From Prorocentrum cordatum (taxonomy: Eukaryota; Sar; Dinophyceae; Prorocentrales; Prorocentraceae), in NCBI GenBank assembly GCA_963575745.1, contig CAUYUJ010016138.1, forward strand, positions 1 to 64,000: a stretch of 64,000 bases of DNA, in the 5' to 3' direction. Below the pieces are notes generated by a model. It worked only from the letters and a program-made list of their open reading frames with translations. It was not told the DNA's origin and ran no database searches. Position numbers and translations under genes: made by a program. Shown here in pieces: positions 52,196-63,084 of the stretch (its first letter is position 1; each line of letters begins with the position of its first letter).

Positions 52196-52614
52196 CCCGA
52201 ATGGTGGCCAGCGGCCCAATGGCCAGGGGCCGTGCCGGAACGTGAGGGCGGGGAGGGAGGGGGTAGAGGGATGGTGGAGTGAACGAACGATTCGGGCAGT
52301 GCATAGCGCAGAGGGCGGAGGTGAAGGGGGGAAGTTGGCCTGCTGCGGCCCTCACTTGCTGACTGGCCCTGCTGCGGCAGAGGCGGGCGTCCAACCGATC
52401 TGAATTACAGTCGAGGTGGATTGAAGAGGACGCGCGAGAGGAAGCAAGACTCTTCCGAGGGCCACATTGCCATATGAATGTGGAAGCACTGGCCGCGAGG
52501 CACAAGACACATGGGTACCCTTGACTTGGCGGGGTCGACCTGCTAATCAGCCTCGGCTGCAGTTGCCAAGCGGTTGTCGGCCTGCCGCTGCTGCAGCTGC
52601 ACTGCTCGCTGCAC
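52196..52614. other. Unassigned stretch
   Basis: No supported feature beyond overlapping minus-strand frames. Confidence 0.4.
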
Positions 52615-52735
52615 TCACTTCCTCTGCTGCTTGCGGAGGCGTGCGGCCATGTTGTCCGCGGTCTTGGCCACGGCACCCAGCGCCCTGGGCGACGCAAAAC
52701 AACTGATCGTGCGGCTGGCCGATTTGCCACCACCA
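52615..52735 (-). CDS. Possible gene C exon
   Basis: The minus strand reads ASRTISCFASPRALGAVAKT then ADNMAARLRKQQRK before TGA 52617. The end also reads GGAA|GTGAGT, a canonical donor. Confidence 0.4.
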
Positions 52736-52982
52736 CCACCATAGGTAGGAGAGGGGGGAAGGAGGAGGTTGAGGAGGAGGGGGGGGATGATGAGGAAGAC
52801 CTCCCCATCCCCCCGTCTCCCCCGCCCTACTTATGGTAATGTTGGTGGAAAAGTGACCAATCGATACTGACCTTACGCTGCGGCTCACGCTGGCCACCCG
52901 CAGCCCGCGCGGCGCGCCACGTTGAGAACCAAAGCGCAAGCGCGCGACCTTGCGCGGGCAACTTACGCGACGACAAGGGCGA

Positions 52983-53218
52983 CTAGTTGTTTCGTCGCTG
53001 TGGGCGCCGATTCTTGGCGCGGAGCTCTTTGCGCAGCTCTGCGATGGTGGCCTTCTGGGTCGCCACGATCTCGACGTAGAGGTCCAGTGACTTCTGGCTG
53101 TGCTCCAGACCCTTCTTGAGGGTCTTGACTGCTTTTTTTGTGGCTCTTCAGCTCGTCCTCGACCGTGACTTTGCACAGGGGCGTCATGCGGTTTGATGGG
53201 CAAACATTCCAATGCCAC
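52983..53218 (-). CDS. Gene C, probable last exon, coiled coil
   Basis: After TATGGTAG the minus strand reads WHWNVCPSNRMTPLCKVTVE then DELKSHKK. After a run of seven A (53133-53139) the good frame shifts by one and reads AVKTLKKGLEHSQKSLDLYV, EIVATQKATIAELRKELRAK and NRRPQRRNN with TAG at 52983. The heptad-like pattern predicts a coiled coil with a basic tail. Dropping one A restores a single frame. Function unknown. Confidence 0.6.
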
Positions 53219-53368
53219 TACCATAGGTACGACTGGGGAGAACGGAGGATGGAGAGGTCCTCCTCCTCCTCCTCCTCCTCCTCCTCCTCCTGCTGACTCC
53301 TCCTCATCATCCTCCTCATCATCCTCCTCATCCTCCTCCTCCCTCTCCTACCTATGGTAGTGGTGGTA
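53213..53368. repeat. Inverted CCACTACCATAGGTA pair around a CCT microsatellite
   Basis: The motif is forward at about 53213-53227 and reversed at about 53352-53368, with CTCCTC repeats between. A third forward copy is at about 52731-52747 (CCACCACCATAGGTA). Confidence 0.75.
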
Positions 53369-53506
53369 GGGAATCTGCCCATCAAGGTTGGCTTCGCCGC
53401 ACAAGACAGGAAAGGATGGGGATGAACATGCCAGCCCCGAACGCATCCCCACCCCTGAGATCGGCGAGCCCCCAGGGGTGGTTTGGCGGGCGGTGAATTT
53501 GGGGAT

Positions 53507-53572
<66 letters not shown>

Positions 53573-53620
53573 GGGGGGGGGGGGGGGGGGGGGGGTGGGG
53601 GGGGGGGGGGGTGGGGGGGG
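53507..53620 (+). repeat. Poly-G tract: 65, 23, 15 and 8 G with single T breaks
   Basis: Uninterrupted G from 53507 to 53571, then T-separated runs to 53620. Very likely to form G-quadruplexes. The length may be wrong because such runs assemble poorly. Confidence 0.9.
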
Positions 53621-53759
53621 CGGGGACGCGTACGAGGCTGAGGAAACTCCTCGGCAGCCACCCTCGGTGGCGGCGGCCTTGATGCCCTGATGGGCAAACG
53701 GCTGCGGACGGAGGAGAGTGGAGTGGACGGAGGAGAGTGGAGTGGAGTGGAGAGGCCGA

Positions 53760-53817
53760 TCACCCGTTAAACAACTATCTCGTGACCAAGTGTCACGGGA
53801 TAGTTTTTTACGGGTGA
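53760..53817. repeat. Near-perfect hairpin, 26-27-bp arms, 5-nt loop
   Basis: Arms from TCACCCGTTAAACAACTATC (53760-53786) and 53792-53817, matching except for an indel and two changes. Loop CAAGT. Confidence 0.92.
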
Positions 53818-53844
53818 GTGCCGCCATGATTGCAGTAGCTACAT

Positions 53845-54040
53845 TGCTCCTACAGTCGGACCTAGGACAGAAGAACACCCCTCAAGAACATGAGACCCTC
53901 CGTCGGCCAAAACAAACAGAACACCCAAGGGTACCCTCCCCAGGATACACAGGAGCATCCAACAAGCGCGAAGAACACAAGGGCACCCTCCCCGAACCGC
54001 ACTCGATCTTATACCTCGGTCCGACTGTATACATTGTCCG
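53845..54040. repeat. Segment bounded by TACAGTCGGACC inverted pair
   Basis: TACAGTCGGACC (about 53850) and GGTCCGACTGTA (about 54018) bound about 190 bp that contains two AAGGG.ACCCTCCCC units. Possibly another small inverted-repeat element. Confidence 0.7.
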
Positions 54041-54053
54041 AGCTGGATCGAAT

Positions 54054-54110
54054 TGTCATGGATGGTCATTTGCACTTAGCACTGCTAAGTGCCAATGACC
54101 ATCCATGACA
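54054..54110. repeat. Hairpin, 28-bp arms, 1-nt loop
   Basis: TGTCATGGATGGTCATTTGC... (54054-54081) pairs with 54083-54110 at 27 of 28 positions around one C. Confidence 0.96.
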
Positions 54111-54289
54111 GGCCGCAGGCCGATCCCCCTGTTCCCGCCGCCGCCCCCTCCTCCCTCATTTCCTCGACCCCCCGCGCGGGGGCGGCGCCTCGGGTCGCCG
54201 CCGAGGACGCCGTGGGCGGGCAGGGGGGCGCCACCCCCGCGCGGCCCAGTGACTGCTCGAGCCAGCGGCGCGGGTGGGGCGAGCGCGGG

Positions 54290-55115
54290 GGTTCCCCCCT
54301 CCTCTTCCCCCCCCTCTCCCCTTCTCCTCTCCTCTCCTCTCTCTCCTCCTCTCTCGCTCCTCTCCTCTCCTCTCTCTCCTCCCTTCTCCTTCCTCCCCTT
54401 CTCCTTTCTCCCCTCTCCTCTCTCCCCTCTCCTCTCCTCCTCCTCTCTCGTCGTTATTCCCTCCTCCCCCCTCCTCTCCTTCCCCTCCTCTCCTCTCCTC
54501 ATCTCCTCTCCTCTCCTCCCCCGTCCTCCCCTCCCATGTCCTCTCTTCTCGTCTCCTCCCCTCCCCTCCTTAGCCCCCCCCTTCCGCGCCCTCCTCTCCT
54601 CTCCTCTCCTCTCCTCTCCAATTCTCTCGCTCCTCATCTCCTGGTTTCCTCCTCCTCCTCCTCCTCCCTCCTCCTCCTCCTCCTCCTCCTCCTCCTCCTC
54701 CTCCTCCTCCTCCTCCTCCTCCTCCTCCCCTCCTCCTCCTCCTCCTCCTCCTCCTCCTCCTCCCTCCTCGTCCTCCTCCTCCTCTTCCCCTCTCCCCTCC
54801 TCTCCTCTCTTCCTCCTTCTCCTCCTCCGCCTGCTCCCGTCCTGCCCGTCCTCCTCCTCCTCCTCCTCCTCCTCCTCCTCCTCCTCCTCCTCCTCCTCCT
54901 CCGCTTCCCCTCTCCTCTCCTCTCCACTCCCTCTCCTCTCCTCTCCTCTCCCTCTCCTCCGCCGCCGCTCGGGCCAGCGGCACGGCGCGGGGCGAGCGCG
55001 AGCGCGGAGGGTCCTCCCCCTCCCCTCCTCTCCCCCTCCCCTCCTCTCCCCCTCCCCTCCCCTCCCCCTCTCCCCTCTCCTCTCCTCTTCCCCTCCTCGC
55101 TCCTCGCCTCTCCTC
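54290..55115. repeat. CT-rich microsatellite block
   Basis: CTCCTCTCC and CCTCCT units over about 800 bp, with a short GC-rich break near 54960-55010. All long frames here are artefacts. It forms the 5' flank of the methyltransferase gene. Confidence 0.95.
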
Positions 55116-55425
55116 CCCCGGCGCGGGGGGGGCGGGCGCGGCGGGCGGGGGGGCCGAAAAAGAAGGGGAAGGGGCGGTGGAGGGGCGGGCGGGCGCGGCG
55201 GGGTGGGCGGAGGCGGCGGAGGATGATTTCAGGGGTGTCCCAGGGAAATAGTGAGGAACGCGGGTTTTAACACTGGCGCGGTCGCAGCGCGCAGGGCCGC
55301 CCCCCGCGCAGGCCTCCGCGCGGGGCGCCCACCGCGAGAAGCCGCCGGCCGCGCCCGCGGTGCTGCTCGGTGCGGCGGCGTGCGCCGCCGCCAGCATCGC
55401 GCGGCCGCGCACGCGGCGAACGCGC

Positions 55426-56451
55426 ATGCGACTGGCACCCCGCGCGGAGATGGAGGCGCATGCCATGGCGAACGCCACGGACCGGTCCGAGGCGAATCCT
55501 GGGAAGGTGGTGCAGATGGCACAAGATGTTGGCCTGAAGCTCGACGTTAAGCCCTGGGAGTTCCTCTCCTCAATCGCGAAGGACGCAGCGCGCAGCTGGT
55601 TCATCAAGCGAGCGGAGGATCGCGGTATCCAGTGGACTGAGAGCGTGCAGCTGAAGAGCAGTCGCCAGGCGGAGCTGGACCGCCTGTTCGAGCAGGTGCG
55701 CGATCCCGAGCTGCAGTACCCGGCCTACTACACCCAGCCTTTCCACGGCTACGACGACGGCAACCTCAGCTGGAAGGCCGCGCACGAGCTGGAGGCCGCC
55801 ACGCAATCGATGTGCCTCGGCTATTACCAGGCCGAGACGACGTGGGAGGAGGCACAGGAGAGGTTCCGCGGCTCCGCTCGCGTGGCAATCGCGGACAGGT
55901 GGCGCCAGGCACAGGGCGTGGCGGAAGCAGTTTCGGCACCGCCGCCCACGAGGCTCCTCGACGTAGGCTGCAGCGGCGGCTTCTCGACGCGGCAGATGGC
56001 GGACACGTTTCCGGGCGTTCGGGCCACGGGGCTCGACCTGAGCCCTTACTATCTGGCCACGGCAAAGAGCACGTACCCAGATCTGGAGTTTACCCACGGC
56101 CTCGCGGAGGCCACAGGGTTTGAGAGTGGACTGTTTGACATGGTGACGTTCAACTTCCTCTTACACGAGCTACCTCGCGAGGTCAGCATCGAGGCTCTCA
56201 GGGAAGCATACCGGGTGCTCGCGCCAGGTGGGGTGATTGCGGTGTTGGATGTCGACCCGATGAGGCTGCTGGAGCTGCCACCATTCCGCCGCTGGGCCTT
56301 CCAAGTGACGGAGCCGTGGTGCAAAGACGGCGAGTATTATGCTCTTAATGTTGGTGAGGAGTTGCAGAAGCTGGGGTTCGTCGATGTGGTTTCCACCTCG
56401 AACGATCCAGTGAACTCCCTCGTGCTCGCGACGAAGACGAAAGTCTCGTGA
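55426..56451 (+). CDS. SAM-dependent class I methyltransferase
   Basis: First in-frame ATG at 55426 gives 341 residues; the frame is open from 55254, and the upstream codons (VLLGAAACAAASIARPRTRR) could be a targeting sequence, so the true start may lie in an earlier exon. The N-terminal part (PWEFLSSIAKDAARSWFIKR ... YPAYYTQPFHGYDDGNLSW) resembles cyanobacterial and algal proteins of this class. The Rossmann core has motif I LLDVGCSGGFST (from residue 177), the acidic ribose-binding loop TGLDLS (Asp204), FDMVTFNFLLHEL (from 237) and LAPGGVIAVLDVDP (from about 265). Stop TGA at 56449. No frame break: the one clearly intact enzyme gene in the window. Substrate unknown; a plastid location is possible but unproven. 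Confidence 0.9.
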   Translation: MRLAPRAEMEAHAMANATDRSEANPGKVVQMAQDVGLKLDVKPWEFLSSIAKDAARSWFIKRAEDRGIQWTESVQLKSSRQAELDRLFEQVRDPELQYPAYYTQPFHGYDDGNLSWKAAHELEAATQSMCLGYYQAETTWEEAQERFRGSARVAIADRWRQAQGVAEAVSAPPPTRLLDVGCSGGFSTRQMADTFPGVRATGLDLSPYYLATAKSTYPDLEFTHGLAEATGFESGLFDMVTFNFLLHELPREVSIEALREAYRVLAPGGVIAVLDVDPMRLLELPPFRRWAFQVTEPWCKDGEYYALNVGEELQKLGFVDVVSTSNDPVNSLVLATKTKVS

Positions 56452-56985
56452 TCGAGCTGACGGCAGAGCTGCAGGTGGAACTACATTCGGGATCTTTACC
56501 CAGTTCGAAGCCTTCAATCGAAGAATTGCTAAGGTTTGAACTCATGTCTGCGTGAGGTTTTGCTGACTTACAGTAAGTGAAGCATCCTCATTCATGTACA
56601 CATTCTTCGACCAAGAGGTCGTATTACTTCTGGCCCAGCGTATTTAATTTGCTTATGGGTAGTTTACAGTTTTAAATACACCCAGTAGGGTCGCACGCGC
56701 AAGTGACATTAGAGGGTTGCCCGCTTAAGTGGGGGCAGCCCAGTTCCGTATGACACAGTTGACCGTGTTGCATGGTTTTGTCGGCATTTGCCGCTCAACG
56801 CAGTAGTTCGACAGTGACGATTTCGCGCTGCGTGCAATTTTGACGCAGTCTGGCCGAACTTCATCAAGTTTTCGAGCTCGACCATGGTTTTTTTGGTGAG
56901 CTTCTGTACAAATTGTCGCGGATCGCTCAGCGCGTACAGACACGCGATATTCGCAGCCTTCGGCTGGAACAAAAAAAAGAGAGGA
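56452..56985 (+). other. 3' flank of the methyltransferase gene
   Basis: AT-richer sequence likely to hold the 3' UTR. Dinoflagellates lack the AATAAA signal, so the end cannot be placed. No further gene is seen. Confidence 0.45.
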
Positions 56986-58345
56986 ACCCAAGATGGGGAA
57001 ATCCAACTGACATTTCGAGCCCCCCGCCCCAAGAGGACCCCCGAGGCCCGCAAGAGGCCCCCAAGAAGCCCCCAAGAGGCCCCAATAGGCCCGCAAGATG
57101 CCGAAAGAGGGAGCCCCGAGGAGCAAAAATCGTCCCATCCCCTTCGGAAAACGAAGAATTCTGTGAATATTCCCCTGATTCGCCTTCACAGCGTCCAAGA
57201 CGGCCCCAGAGGTCCCCAAGAGAGTTCCAAGACGTCCCAAGAAGCGCCCAAACCCCCAAGAGGCCACCAAGACCGCTCCCAGCGGGGGTCTCGGACGAAG
57301 GCTCCGAATGGATTTTGCCGCGCTTGCGCTGGAGAGGCCCCCAGGAAGCTCAAGGAAGTCCCCAAGAGGCCCCTCAGAGGTTTCCGGAGACCCCCAAGAG
57401 ACCCCAAGACAGTCCAAGAAGCGTCAAGGCGCCCCAAGAGGCCTCCAGAACGCCCCCTGAGGGAGCCCCAAGGGCCAAAAATCGCACAATTCCTTTAGGC
57501 AGTATTTTATGTTCGCATGTTCGCCCGATTCGCCTTCCCAGCGTCCAAGACGGCCCCAGAGGTTTCCGAAAAACGCCCCAGAGGTCCCCCAAAAGCGTCC
57601 CAAGCCGCGCCTCGCACGCTAGACGGCTGCTTGGGGAGGGTTCGGGGAGGGGAAAGTCGTTTAATTCCAATAGTAAAATTGCACACGTTCAGTACATGTG
57701 AGGTTTCTGTTTTCCGATGCTCCAAGACGGCCCAAGAGACTTGCAAGTCTGCCTCCACACGGCGGCAAAAGACCTGCTAAAGATCCGCCGGGTGGACCAA
57801 GAGGTCTCCAAGACGGGCCAGGAGGCGTCCAGAACGATCAAGGAGAGCCCCAAGACGGCTCCAAGAGGGGGAGGCCAAACGAACAAGTCGAACCTTCCGC
57901 CCCAAGATGCCCTCAAGAACTCGCAACAGGCTCCCAAGAGGCCCCCGAGAGGCCCCCAAAAGCTCCCCACGACGCGCCTCGCACGCTAGACGGCCGCTAA
58001 GGGAGGGCTACGGGAGAGGAACATCGTCAAATCCCGATGGAAAACGTGCAGTTCCAACATGCACAATTTGTCTCCTTCCGAGACGGCTGAAGATGCCCCC
58101 CGAGACAGCCGTCAAACGGCCCACGAGATCCCGCAAGAGAGGCCCCAGGCGGCCCAAGAGGGCTTCAAGACGGCCCTGAAGGCGCCCAAGAAGGCCGAGG
58201 AGACGCCGAAGACGGTTCCAAAAGGGGCAGGCCAAACGGACAGTCCGTTTCTTCCGCACCAAAATGCCATCAAGAGCTCCCAAGAGACCCCGAGAAGCCC
58301 CGAAGAGCCCTCCAAGACGCGCCTCGCACGGGAACAACGACAACG
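56986..58345 (+). repeat. CCAAGAGG-type repeat in 340-370-bp blocks, forward
   Basis: Dense CCCCAAGAGG/CCAAGACGG units arranged in blocks. CCTCGCACGCTAGACGGC recurs at about 57611 and 57979, a related CCTCGCACG at about 58321, and GATTCGCCTTC.CAGCGTCC at about 57178 and 57527. The final block runs into GACGAC repeats (to about 58490). Open frames on both strands are artefacts. Confidence 0.88.
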
Positions 58346-58490
58346 ATGGACGACGGCGAGGACGAGAGACGACGCCGACGACACGGTCGAAAGACGACGA
58401 CGACGGCGACGACGATTGACGTTCGACGACGAAGATGAAGAAGAACGACGACGGCGACGACCACAACGACGACGACGACGCCTGGTATCG

Positions 58491-59300
58491 GAGTTCCGTA
58501 GCAGTTTTCCACGTGGTTCTCCCAGACAAGCTTTGTGGACAGGTTTGGTTGGGTCAGGTCAGGTGTTCACGCTCGCCGTTGCGCTCCTCGTCGAGTCCTT
58601 GCACTGCGACTTCCGTGGCCAAGACTATATAAACGTATACACATATTAGTCATCATAATTACGTCCTGTGGTTAATTCGCCTCCGAAAGTTCTGCGGTTC
58701 GGTTGGACTCGTGGATCTAATGGTACCCAGAGTTCTTGTTCATCGTTTGCGGCATGTCGTGTGTTGACACTCCACAGGCCGTAGTCTGGAAGTTGTGGGT
58801 CCAGACGACTTGTGGTTTAGTTGTCTCCCGTTGTCTTCCACGATGTCCGTCATGTGGTGTTGTTCGGTTCGGATGTTTCTCCAAACATTTCGTAGTTTCG
58901 TGCCCGCACAGTGCGTATCGTCGTAGATGGGTTTCCAGGCGGCGTGTGGGGCATCCATAGCGGGATGTTATGTGGCATGGCATCCATCCCACAGGCCATG
59001 TTTTAGAACCGTGTATCCAGACGGCTTGTGGCATATTTCTCTCCCGACGTCCTGCTGCGAATGTGCCTTCCAACGTGCTGGACTAGGTATTCCGCAGGAC
59101 GTCATGTGGTGCATGTGCCGTCTCACAGTCTCTGTGGCATACTTGTTTCACAAGCACCGCTGGTGCAGTAACCGGCCATATTGCATGTCGTATATGTTCA
59201 TATTGGGGTCTTGCGGTACACGCGCGGTGGTTGAAGAGTGTCCATGCGTTATGTGGTATAGTTGTTCCCGAACGGCATGAGGGACAGTATCTCACATAAC
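58491..59300. repeat. Diverged tandem duplication, unit about 220-250 bp
   Basis: CCACAGGCC...CCAGACG(A/G)CTTGTGG...TCTCCCG occurs at about 58773 and 58993, and CGTCATGTGGTG at about 58846 and 59099. Many GTGGCAT words. No gene is supported. Confidence 0.7.
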
Positions 59301-60560
59301 ACAATTTGGCCTTTGAATCTACATATACGTCCTTCGGTGTTTCTGTCTCGAGCTGGGGAGGGAAATAATGTATGGGAGAGACAGAGTATGGAATGGGAGC
59401 GGTGAGGGAAGGACATAAGGTTCTAGGAACATTGTGGGTCGGGGAGGGATGAGGACTTTTCGGAGGAGGGGGAGGAGCGATACGGGGGAAGGAAGGTTTG
59501 GAGGGGAGGGCATGCCATCAGAAAGGAGGGAGTGAGACGGGAAATGCGCAAAGACTAGAGGAGCCGAGGGAGAGGGTAAGCTAGGAGAATATGGGATACC
59601 AAAGAAGGAGTAGAGGAGAGATGGGAGGAGGCAAGCTATGTACGCGCGCCATATCTGACACCCTACCCCTCCCACCCATCCTCTTGCCAGCTGTTGTTGC
59701 CGTTTATATCTTACGATGGGTCGCTCAGCCGTCCTGAATTCCCGAAACGTCCCTATCGTGCGATGTTAAATCAGAGAGGGGAGATTTGTACATAGACTGG
59801 GGAGGTGAGAATGATAATGAGGAGATGAGTAGGATGAGGAATGAGGGTCAGGAGGAACAGGAGCAGGAGCAACAGGATCGGGAGGAACACCAGGACCAGC
59901 GGAAGGCGAAGGAAGGGAGAGGAGAGAAAGAGAACGACGTGAAAGGAATCGGCTCCAGAATTATGGCCCCGCGTTGGGTCGAGAGCCTTATTCTCAACGA
60001 TGGGAGCAACGCGCCGATCATGGAATGAGGCTAACGCTGCAGCGAGAGCATCGTTTCAAAACACACAAACTCTCCGATTCGCAAAGCGTGCATACAACAC
60101 CACATGATAAGACCGTGCTCGCTATACACGGGTTTGTGGGAGGAGCGGCGCTCCGCTCGCGCATTTGTGCTCATCTGGAGTGGTTGAATACGGGGGATCT
60201 GGAGATGAGGAGAGTAGGAGAGGAGAGCTCCTCCTGATTCTCCTCTCGATCCTTCTGGCTATGCCGACCTCGTCGGTGGCCTTTTTGTCTATTGCTTGAC
60301 CTCGTGCTCCTTTGCGGGCGGGCGCGGGACCAGGCTAGGGCTTGATGTCTGTGTTTTTTCCATCTCTCCTGCTCTCTGCCTCGACCTTCGCCTGTGCTCT
60401 CCCCTCGTTCCTCCACCCCGGCTCGTCCTTTTTTCCCTGCCCTCGCAGGTCCTGATGGGTGGAGGTATGCTTGGCAGCTTGCTCGGAGGAGGCTCCACGC
60501 CGCCGGTCAGCCAGTCCGCCACCTCCTCTCGTTGTCCTCCTCGTCTTGTTCGTCCTCGGG
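59301..60560. other. Purine-rich and mixed sequence without a supported gene
   Basis: GGGAGG-rich DNA to about 59660. A Glu/Gln-rich frame at 59786-60028 (EEQEQEQQDREEHQDQRK) could be an exon but has low complexity. The rest is unassigned. Confidence 0.4.
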
Positions 60561-60797
60561 GTCGTCCTCGCCGTCGTGGTCCTCCTCCCCCATCTTCCTC
60601 ACCTTTTCGTCTTCATCTACCTCCCCCTCAACCCTCGCACCTCCCCTTCATTCTCGTCCGTCCGCCTCATTCCTCGTCAAGTATCCTCGCCTGGGTCCTC
60701 TCCCCGGCTGGGTCAATTCTGGATCGCCCAGCAAAGCCCTCTCCTCCACTTTCCCCCCTTCTCCTCCCCCTTCATCCTTGTCCTCACCCACTCTCTT

Positions 60798-60830
<33 letters not shown>

Positions 60831-61020
60831 CTGCGCCTCCCTCTCCCTCTCTCTCTTTCTGTCTCTGTCATCCTGGCTCTCCCTCTTTCTCTTTCCCTTT
60901 TTTCTCTATCTTTATATTTGTTCACACATATATACACATATATCGGTGCAGCTGTACACATCGATATGTACAAACACACACACACACATCTATAGATATC
61001 TATATATATACACACACCTA
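60561..61020. repeat. CT-rich, TC and TA/CA microsatellites
   Basis: CCT-rich sequence, a TC run at about 60790-60870, then TA and CA units at 60930-61020. Confidence 0.9.
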
Positions 61021-61089
61021 CACAAATCTAATGGTAATCGGCCCATCCCGCCACCGTGCCTGGGCTGGGGGTCGGAGGCGTCGTTGACG

Positions 61090-61720
61090 TTCGTTGGGGT
61101 CTCGTGCGAGGCCTCCTGGGGGATGACGCATCTGGGAGTCGTTCTGGGGCCCCGTTGAGCCTCTTGGGGCCTCTTGGGACTTTGGGGGAGCGTTTTAGGG
61201 CCTCTTGGGGGCCTCTTGAGGGCCTCTTCGGGCCTCTTGGGGCCCCCTTGGTGCCTCCTGGTGCCCTCTCGGGGCGGAAAGCTTGAAATTTCGGTTCGTG
61301 GTCCCCTTGCTGAACCTCTCTTGGGACCGTCTTGGGGCTCTCCTGGGCCGTATTTGGCGCCTCTTCGGCCGTCTGGGGGCCGTCTTGCGGCCGTCTTTGC
61401 AACTTTTTGGGGCCGTCTTGGAGCGATATTGGGGGCCTTTAGGGTGTCTTCGAGCGTCGGAAATCCGAAAAGGTGAGAAGACTAATAACCTTCAAAGACC
61501 AAAGGGAACTCAATATTTTCGGCTTTGGGGGGCTCTCTTCGGGAGATTTGTTGACGCCTCTTGGGTCTTCCAGGACGCCTCTTGGACCGCATTTCGGGCG
61601 ACTGGAGCGATCTCTAGGCGTCTCGAAGCTCTCTTGGACCATCTTGGGAGCCTCTTGGAGCCCTCTTGGCCCGTCTTGGGGCCCTCTTGGACCCGAACAC
61701 ATAATTCGACAAGACGCGCC
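61090..61720 (-). repeat. CCAAGAGG-type repeat, reverse orientation
   Basis: GGCCTCTTGGGG, CCGTCTTGG and CTCTTGGG units, the complement of the 56986-58345 family. Frames on either strand (Leu-Gly-Ala-Ser-Trp type) are artefacts. Confidence 0.88.
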
Positions 61721-61879
61721 TGAGCTCAGGGGAGCCGCGCCAAGCCCTGGGAGGTTTGGCAATTGGGGCTACGGACCCCTGAAAGACCCCCAGGAGCGAG
61801 GCTTAGAGGATTAGACAGAGGACCTGAGGACACGCCCGCTCCGTGCCCAGCGCCCTGGTGGCGGATACACATTGGAGGG

Positions 61880-62330
61880 GATGTTGTGTCCAGTGTCTGT
61901 TCAGGCTGCTGCAGTCAAAATTGGTTCTTCACTTGACCATGATTCGCTTCGGTCGCGGCTGTTCCCAACGGTCGCGGGGAAGAAACAGTGCAGTAGTATG
62001 TTGGGGATTAGGTGACATCAAGTTCAAGTTTTGTTCAAACATGCGACCGGCCTCCTGTCGGACTGCAAGTGAACGGTCAGCGAGCAACGGGCTGCTAGCA
62101 TTCCAGCGCGCACCTCCTGGAATGGGAGCGGCGAGCGCATTAGCCGAGCCCCTTCTTCCGTCGACGTCCGTTCAACGACGGCAATCCCGGCGCCAATCCA
62201 GCATACCCATATCACAGATAATTGGCGGCGTTGCAAATCTTGAGCCAAGATGGCAGCCAAAACGTGTCAGCATTGCCAAGAGTACTGTGACAGAACAATT
62301 GAACGCGCGATGGCTATCATCTATTGGTTT
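61880..62330 (+). pseudogene. Decayed paralogue of the 63280-63600 segment
   Basis: CCTCCTGTCGGACTGCAAG and following sequence to about 62225 match 63400-63560 loosely. In the frame that is open downstream at 63 kb, this copy has stops. A different frame is open for 212 codons (61843-62481) but has no recognised domain. Confidence 0.45.
62239..62254 (-). other. Possible spliced-leader remnant
   Basis: The minus strand reads GCCATCTTGGCTCAAG, 15 of 16 with the leader 3' part. The 5' third does not match. It could be a relic or chance. Confidence 0.35.
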
Positions 62331-62773
62331 TTCATGTTCCCATTCTCGTTCAACCGTGTCGATCTTCTACTACTTTCCACCTGCCAATATCAGAAGCAGA
62401 ACGTGTGAATACCTGTTGGACACCAGTTATCGTGGCATGCTGGATAACGGTTCCCAAGCATACGATTTGAAACCAACTTAAATTTCAAGTTGCAATTATA
62501 TGTTACATGCTGCATCAAGTGTTATACGGTTGAATACGTACGTTTCATCTTAATTTACCGAATACACATTGCAAAACATAAAGTTCAGTTATGTCAATAA
62601 GGGCGGTGAAAGACATTCCGGGCGGAACGAAATTGTGTATGTCAGGTACGTCCTGGGGCGGGATTCTGCCAGCCTGCCCGTGCGATTTGGGGGGGAGGGA
62701 CGCTGGTCTGCCCCTGCGGCCGCGTTCGAGCCCGCGGGAGCCCCTGGCCCAGACTGCGGAACAAAAATAGATC

Positions 62774-62974
62774 GGGGGAGCGTAAGACCCGGGTTTGCGA
62801 GGACTCGGGTTCGCCATCGTTTTTTGACGACCGCGACTCGGATTTTGACGAGTAGTAGTTTCGTGGGATGTCTGCAGCGGGAGGCCTCGTCAAAATGCAG
62901 GCTCGGCCTCGTCATTTTGTTGACGACCTCGTCGGGGATTTCCGAGTCCCCTGTACCCGGGTCTTACGTCCCCC
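62774..62974. mobile_element. 201-bp foldback element, ends GGGGG-CGTAAGACCCGGGT
   Basis: The left end GGGGGAGCGTAAGACCCGGG and the right end (reverse complement GGGGGACGTAAGACCCGGGT) differ by one indel. GGACTCGG follows inside both arms. The interior has repeated TTTTGACGA and CCTCGTC words. No coding capacity. Confidence 0.85.
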
Positions 62975-63084
62975 TGAATATAGAAAGAGAGAGGGGGATA
63001 GAGTTAGAAAGAGGGGATGCAGCGCACGAAGAAAGAAATAACGCGAGGGATAAAATGAGAGGGGGGAAGAACGGGAGATAGCGG

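Noticed and set aside
54089-55607. Long Ser/Leu/Pro and Gly/Arg frames
   Set aside because: CT-rich repeat translation on both strands with no conserved part.
56986-58345. Proteins with LLGASWGPLG or PKRPPRGPQ repeats
   Set aside because: Open on both strands by the repeat's base composition; no unique flanking domain.
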